Under the pieces are notes generated by a model. That model was not told the origin of the DNA. It did no database searches and saw nothing but the letters and a program-made list of their open reading frames with translations. This document shows positions 58,699 to 64,000 of a stretch of DNA of 64,000 nt, piece after piece; positions within the stretch are counted from its first letter, which is position 1; every line of letters begins with the position of its first letter. The stretch spans positions 496,001 to 560,000 of the forward strand of contig JAFEVB010000007.1 of NCBI GenBank assembly GCA_032629725.1, written 5' to 3'. Position numbers and translations under genes: made by a program. The DNA comes from Gremmenia infestans (lineage: Eukaryota > Ascomycota > Leotiomycetes > Helotiales > Hamatocanthoscyphaceae).

Positions 58699-59619
58699 CT
58701 ACTGTCTCTGATACGTAACCTTAATCAACTGGTTCTCAGCTCCCAACGCCATACCCGCCGTATTCTCTTTGGCACTAATCGCACCCGTCTCACTCTCATA
58801 CTCCACGAACGCAATACCTCTCCTACCAGGCACCAATCTGACTTCCCTGAAACCCTCAAAGCGTCCAAAGATAGCAGTCAAAGCATCGATATCATACTCG
58901 TCCGGTAAGTTCTGTACAAAGAGAATCTTGTTAGGAGGCAAGTATTCGTCTGGAATGACAGCTGCGCCAGCTGGGTTAGAGGACTTGAGGCCAGCGCCAC
59001 GCGTGGTTTTGATGGGCCGTGGTGCAGCAGCTGGATCGGGGATGCCGGGGCGCTTGAGGAGCTTTTGGGACTCTGCCTGTTCAGCGGCTTTCTTCTTGTC
59101 TGTAGATATCTTCAAGTTAGCCTAATCAATGCCTCTTGTGCCAATCCATCCCAAGCCATCTCGAATATTGTAAAGTATGGGGAAAAAGGAACATACCCTT
59201 CTCCGCAAGTCGTCTCCGCTTATGACTCTCAAAGTCCTCCTCATTACCCTGTCTCTTCACTGTCGCGTCGCTGCGCGTCTTCGCAAACGCAAGCTGCATC
59301 TCCTTGCCGAACAGCTCGAAGCCCTGCACCTCATCGATGGCTTTCTGTGCGCCCTCCACGGTATCGAAAACGATAAACGCCTGGCCTTTTGCCTTGAGGT
59401 TCGTCTTGGCTACGATGTCGATGATAGTGCCATATTCGGAGAATAGCTCGCGCAGGGACTCGATTAGTTGGGTGGCTTGGATGCGCTCCTCTAGGTTGCG
59501 CGCGTATACACTAAGGGGCAGAGGTTAGCTTGAAGCAAGCGGGTTTGTACGTGTCGGATGTGCAATGACACGTACGTTGCGCTTGGAGGGGGACCGGTGG
59601 ATGCTGCTGCTGAAGCCAT
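58699..59619 (-). CDS. U1A/U2B''-type snRNP protein with two RRMs
   Basis: Three exons: 59576-59619, 59197-59510 and 58699-59099, giving 252 residues. RRM1 begins TVYARNLEERIQATQLIESL and has RNP1-like KGQAFIVFDTVEGAQKAIDE; RRM2 begins NKILFVQNLPDEYDIDALTA with RRGIAFVEYESETGAISAKE. The linker is Lys/Arg and Pro/Ala rich. This is the architecture of the U1 snRNP A and U2 snRNP B'' proteins, which bind snRNA stem-loops in the spliceosome. Most fungi and animals differ in whether they have one or both, so U1A and U2B'' cannot be separated from sequence alone here. The conserved ARNLEE form, in place of the animal INNLNE loop, is seen in fungal members. Introns start GTACGT, GTATGT and end TTAG, ACAG. 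Confidence 0.92.
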
Positions 59620-60781
59620 TGTTGATTCGCGTTATGTAGTGTTTCGTGGTTGTGGTGGGGTTGGAGTTGCGGCTTGAGAAATTGAGAAGTTATGATGCAG
59701 CGCAGCCTCGGAGCTTCGGGCGGTGAGTTTTCTGCCACTTCCGATTTTGACAAGTCTACAGAACTCTAGTATCTCACTCAGCTTCACTACATCATTCCTT
59801 CATCAAAAGTCATTTGTAGAGGCTCTCTAACATCATACTTTGTCTGTTGATTGAATGATATTCCTGTTAGTTGTCCTAATGTTAGAGATTCTGTTGTCAG
59901 ATTCAAACGACCTCGGAATTTTCATTTTATGCTTAAACTCAACCTCGCCCTGGTTTAGCGTTCGAGAAGCGATCTCTCTGTAGACCTTCTAGTATCGCCA
60001 CTTCGTATTTTGTTATATATCCAGAGTTCAAGTGGACAATGAGATGCCATTTGTACTGAGTAGATAGAATATGGCGCGGCGCAGTAGGGTTTCCAGTTTC
60101 GAAGCTTGCTCAAATGTTCTAAAGCCTAGAGACAGCCACAATCGCAATGTCTTCCTAGGTAGGTACTTCTATAATTGTTCAATTTGATCTCTGCTATCAT
60201 TGCCGGTTTTTTTTCTATGTAGAGAACATTCCATGTGGGTTACGCTACAAAAAGGCGAGGCTCATGCCAACCCATGACAACAATCGCGTCGTATCCGTAT
60301 ATATTACCATAGGGAAGCGTATCTTTTCATGCGACACGCAACAAAGCTTTAGATTGCCTATTTGGGATCTATTTAAAGTCACGTGCAGTTTACCCCCGTA
60401 CCCCAGTGAAATCCTGGAAGCTGTGCCTCCGTTACTCGGCTGGTTTGAATTGATCACAAGTCTGTCGTTTGGGTGCACCTGTCTTCCTGGCTTCTTTTCG
60501 CATACAGTGTCTTACGGTTGAACGGGTATTTGCAATCCCCGCGCATAGCTCGGTTTCATTAGAATAGTTCTAGGCTATTAGGCCGGAACATAGCTGTCAA
60601 CCCCACGCCTAAACAGATCGTTGTTGAAAGCCAATGTGGTTTCAAATTTTATATATTGCCTATATTAGGGGAGGCGATCGATCAAGGGCAGCCAACTTCT
60701 AGGTATAAAAGTGAAGATTATTTCCTCTTCTCAACTGTCCTAACTGTAGCATCGGATTCTTGACTCTATGATTCAATAAGC
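59620..60781. other. Intergenic region of about 1.2 kb
   Basis: This contains the upstream flank of the U1A/U2B''-like gene and the promoter of the GH7 gene. An 85-codon plus frame at 60264-60521 has no recognisable family. Confidence 0.5.
60704..60710 (+). promoter_or_regulatory. TATA box and CreA-like sites of the GH7 gene
   Basis: TATAAAA lies 72-78 bp before the GH7 start codon, a good position for a strongly regulated fungal gene. CreA-consensus hexamers (SYGGRG on either strand) occur at 60401-60406, 60537-60542 and 60601-60606. Three in 380 bp is only about twice chance, so carbon catabolite repression is a suggestion. Confidence 0.5.
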
Positions 60782-61856
60782 ATGTCTTCTAAATTAACAT
60801 TCATCAGCCTTGTAGCTTCGTTGCTGGCCAGCATGCCCGTCGCCCAAAGCTCCGAAGCCTATCCCTCACTACCAACATGGAAATGCACTACCTCAGGTGG
60901 ATGCTTACAGCAGAACACCTCCGTTGTGCTTGACCAGGACTCGAAGTACGCCCAGGGTGCTGCCGGCTCGAGAACGACAGCCGACTATACAGCTATGGGA
61001 GTTTCTACCTCGGGAGATGCCCTGACCATGTATCACTACGTTACAACAAACGGCTCATTGAACGCGGCGTCCCCACGCGTTTATCTCCTAGGAGCCGATT
61101 CCAAGTACGTCTTACTGGACCTCCTTAACCAAGAGCTCTCAGTGGATGTCAACTACTCGACTCTCCCGTGCGGCGAGAACGGCGCCTTTTATCTGTCAGA
61201 GATGGCGGCTGACGGAGGGGGTGGTGCTGGCGCAGCGGCAGGTACCGGCTACTGCGACGCACAGTGCCCCCAAGGTTCCTGCTGCAACGAGATGGATGTC
61301 CTCGAAGCCAATGCTGAGGCGACGGCCATGACACCCCACCCGTGCGATGGTGACAGCTGTGACAGCGGCGGCTGCGGGTACAATCCCTACGCGAACGGGC
61401 AGCACAGCTTTTGGGGCCCCGGTTTGACGGTCGACACAAGCCAGCCATTCACGGTCACCACGCAGTTCGCAGCTAGCGGGGGGACGTTGACACAGATATC
61501 ACGCTCGTATATACAAAATGGGCGACAAATCGACGGTGGCGGGACGATCTCCACTTGTGGCACGGATTCGTCGAGTACTGGTCTGACAGGAATAGGTAAT
61601 GCCCTTGGGCGCGGGAGTAAGTAGAGACGTGTTGCCAAGTTGCCATCAATTGCTCACTTTTTACTTCACAGTGGTTTTGGCTATGAGTATCTGGAATGAT
61701 GCTACACAGGAGATGGCCTGGCTTGACGCCGGCACCAATGGACCTTGTGCGAGTGGAGCGGGCACCCCGTCTAACATTGAGTCTCAACACCCTGACACTC
61801 ACGTCGTCTTCTCCAACATCCGATGGGGCGATATCAGATCTACTGCTACGGGCTAG
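60782..61856 (+). CDS. GH7 family cellulase, endoglucanase type, compact and without a cellulose-binding module
   Basis: Two exons, 60782-61616 and 61672-61856, giving 339 residues with signal peptide MSSKLTFISLVASLLASMPV. The GH7 active site CCNEMDVLEAN is intact (nucleophile Glu170, Asp172, acid/base Glu175). Flanking family motifs are SPRVYLLGADSKYVLLDL, LPCGENGAFYLSEM, SCDSGGCGYNPY, MSIWNDATQEMAWLD and VVFSNIRWGDI. The enzyme would cut cellulose internally, outside the cell. It is markedly shorter than classical EG I cores: the loop with W and Cys residues normally between VVLD and DYTAMGV, and the insert between CDAQC and CCNE, are reduced. The protein stops right after the core, with no linker or CBM1. 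It converges on the lectin-like gene. Confidence 0.92.
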
Positions 61857-62173
61857 TACATGATTGTCTGGCCGCGCGCGTGCGTTGCGTTTCTCTACCC
61901 TATGGGCCAAAGATGGTTGTAGGATAGATTATCAAAGAATGTATTTTCACAGGAGTGTATATCTGCGAATCAATTGCCAGAAGCCCAGCGCCGAGCCACT
62001 AACTTTGAGTAAACACTCCGAGACTTAAAAGTCAAGATAACCTCACAACAGGATCCAGCCGTGGATACGCTGCGCTGACTGCGCCTAAAAGTTTAATGCC
62101 AGCATATAACAGGAATGAGAATAAGAAGAGAGATTGAATAACAAAACATGTATGCATTATCCAAATGAACCGG
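61857..62173. other. Shared 3' region
   Basis: 317 bp between the stops of two convergent genes. Nothing recognised. Confidence 0.5.
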
Positions 62174-63663
62174 CTATACCCAATCCACGCCGCTTTTCTT
62201 ATTCCGCGCATCGCAACTCGGTTTCCGGCCAGACAACTGAGATCTCACGTCTTCACTCAGCTCATGATACACAACTTCCCATCCATTCATCTCGAAGAGA
62301 TTCTTCTGGGGAACAGGGGGGCCAGGTGTATGCGGTCTAGGTGCTGTGTCTAACATGACTGGTGAAAGTTTCTCGACATTATCCACCACGTCTGGGTTTC
62401 TTCTCCTTTTCAAAAGAACATACCCTAAGACTCCCACTCCAATCGCAAACGGAAGTCCGATCCCCAGCCCAACACCAGCACCGATTCTGAACTTTCGTAC
62501 TGATTGGTCTGTAGAGTTTGAGACTTCTACCATGGATTTACCGAAGATGCATACTGGGGTTTGCCATGCGCCATTGACTAGAGTGGCTTTCACGAGGGTG
62601 TCGCTGGATATGTAGTAGAAGGACGATGCACCCGCTGACGAAGTCGCAGCAAACATAGCATTTGGTTGGTCGGCGAGAGTAAGGGCGCCTGGATTCTGCA
62701 TTGATATGGTTTTTACGGTTCCCCAACTATCAGAGGTATCAAGTCCATGGAGTGCGTGATCGGTCCCGATGTAAAACAGGCTCTTGGAGGCGTTCTTGGT
62801 ACCAACAGTCGCGGCGAGCGTTACATTATGTGGGCTCCAGGCAAAAAGTTCCTGGACTGGGATTGGGTTGGCTATGAAATTGTGAGCTTTGGGTGGTGGA
62901 TGGATTAGTGGTGGACTAGTCTGTCTTACACTCCTGCCATGTCCCATTACTTTGCAAAATCGAGGACCGGATTCTGCCTGACTCGTCGATCCCATATGCC
63001 GTCAAGTTGACCCCGCTATCTGTTGTGAGCCCTATGAGACTCTCATTCGTGTCGCTGGTGACAGGTATCCCCTGTCCCCAAGTGATATTGGGGTAGTGAT
63101 ATCTAATCTGGCGAATGGATGCAGAATTGTCGTGATAGAAGACCCGGTATCCATCTGTATCGCTTCGCAATGTGGCTGCTAGACTGGTATCGCCATTGAC
63201 GCCAGAGGAGACGTCGCTTGAAATTACATTGGAGCGTTGTAATACGCACTTCCCCGTTGTGAGAGGGCAGAGGACTTCAGCCTCAACGATATCGCCGCTT
63301 TGGGAAATATAGAAAATTTCTCCCTGTGGTATGTAGTCAGTAAGCCTAATAAGCACAAAAAATATTTTAGGTGAAGTTGAAACCGTATCGGCTCACGTAA
63401 AGATTTCCATCTGATCCAGCATATCCTGTACCAGCTAGCCGTGAGCCAGCTTTGGGCGGGGTGGTGACTGGGAGTCTAGCCCACGTTGTAAAGCCGCCAG
63501 CACCAGTGCCGCTGCCTGTATTAATGGTGTAGAGCAGATCTCCCGATGATACATTCTGGTAAATGACTTGATCCCCAAGATTAGTGCTCCAGGCAGCAAG
63601 TGATTGGGATGAAGCTAGTGGGGAATATGACGATATACAGAGAAGAAATGCAAGAAAATACAT
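62174..63663 (-). CDS. Membrane-anchored beta-propeller protein, fucose-specific-lectin-like
   Basis: Three exons: 63397-63663, 62930-63323 and 62174-62886, giving 457 residues from ATG 63663. MYFLAFLLCISSYSPLASS is a signal peptide. The ectodomain of about 300 residues has repeating blades (AAWSTNLGDQVIYQNVSSGD; EIFYISQSGDIVEAEVL; GYRVFYHDNSASIRQIRYH; LTAYGIDESGRIRSSILQSN), each ending near Trp or Gly, as in the six-bladed fungal fucose-binding lectins. Several N-glycosylation sequons are present. A single membrane helix near residues 345-367 (IGLPFAIGVGVLGYVLL) is followed by KRRR and a cytoplasmic tail of about 85 residues rich in Pro. It is likely a cell-surface sugar-binding or adhesion protein with an inward tail. 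Sugar specificity is not proven by sequence; blade aromatic and Arg/Glu contacts should be modelled. Confidence 0.75.
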
Positions 63664-64000
63664 CTTGCATTGGGTTTTGAAGAATACATGGAAGGGGATC
63701 AAGAGTCCATATCTTGAGGAGCTTATTCCATCTTTATTGTAAGTATTTAGAAGAGGCTGAGCCTTGCACAAAGGATCGTTCCGCACAGGGTCTAATAGTC
63801 GGTCTGCCTTCTTAGCTCCCTTTAGTCAAGAAATCCGAAACTTTGGCCATGCTCCTTCCCGGTCGAAATCTAGGTCAACCCAGCTGAGTTCAGCCTAGCT
63901 AGAAAGGTTGGAGTGGAAACACAACAGAAATGGTCAGGGAATTCGTTACAGGTGAAGCTGAAAATTTAATGAGTGCTAATGAACATAGGTAGAAAATCCT
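63664..64000. other. Upstream flank of the lectin-like gene
   Basis: The window ends in noncoding DNA that should contain the lectin-like gene promoter. No clear element is recognised. Confidence 0.45.

Noticed and set aside
1..64000. CRISPR arrays, rRNA genes, LTR retrotransposons, secondary-metabolite synthases
   Set aside because: I looked for spaced direct repeats, conserved rRNA cores, reverse transcriptase/integrase motifs and KS/A-domain signatures and saw none.

Overview
This window is nuclear DNA from a filamentous ascomycete (Pezizomycotina). A leotiomycete-like plant-associated or saprotrophic fungus would fit, but that placement is an inference. Genes are broken by short GT..AG introns of roughly 45-180 nt, many with CTAAC-like branch sites. 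The gene families are typical of the group: PTH11-like rhodopsin-fold protein, sedolisin, GH7, GH15, UstYa-like, Clr2, and an SNF2 ATPase with PHD-type zinc fingers. There is no operon, CRISPR array, rRNA or intact transposon. Exon coordinates were worked out by hand from reading frame and splice consensus, and each total was checked for divisibility by three.

Layout. 0-10 kb holds the 3' end of a gamma-tubulin-complex gene, a weak candidate gene at 2.0-2.8 kb, a large disordered fungal protein, and a thioredoxin with a possible mitochondrial leader. 10-21 kb is gene-poor. It contains a wrecked GH15 glucoamylase pseudogene that has lost both regions carrying the catalytic glutamates, a tRNA-Cys with a 12-nt intron, a PTH11-like membrane protein and an aldehyde dehydrogenase. 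18-26 kb is an almost empty 8-kb tract with AT-rich stretches, a MITE-like inverted repeat, decayed coding scraps and microsatellites. 26-39 kb carries a triplicated Cys-motif protein, a secreted sedolisin protease, a TLP1-type thiolase-like protein, a small Cys protein, an APH-fold phosphotransferase and a small two-exon gene. 39-44 kb is an accessory patch with a short UstYa-like gene, an amino-acid permease pseudogene, a hypothetical gene and an MDR oxidoreductase flanked by a diverged repeat with RIP-like transitions. 44-60 kb is a dense housekeeping and chromatin block: Clr2-like silencing factor and SNF2-PHD ATPase (divergent), a small conserved protein, SYF1 and VMA8 (divergent), and a U1A/U2B''-like protein. 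60-64 kb has a compact GH7 endoglucanase-like gene convergent with a membrane-anchored beta-propeller lectin-like gene.

Functional threads. Secreted or surface functions (sedolisin, GH7, lectin-like protein, PTH11-like protein, decayed glucoamylase) point to interaction with plant polymers and hosts. The Clr2-like and SNF2-PHD genes share a 750-bp intergenic region and could both act in heterochromatin silencing, because Clr2 and an SNF2/CHD-type ATPase (Mit1) belong to SHREC in fission yeast. SYF1 and the U1A/U2B''-like protein are both splicing factors and sit on either side of VMA8, whose own gene contains 10- and 11-nt microexons. No clear new multi-gene system was found. The best leads are the Clr2/SNF2 pair, the membrane-anchored lectin-like protein, the loop-stripped GH7, and the two pseudogenes.
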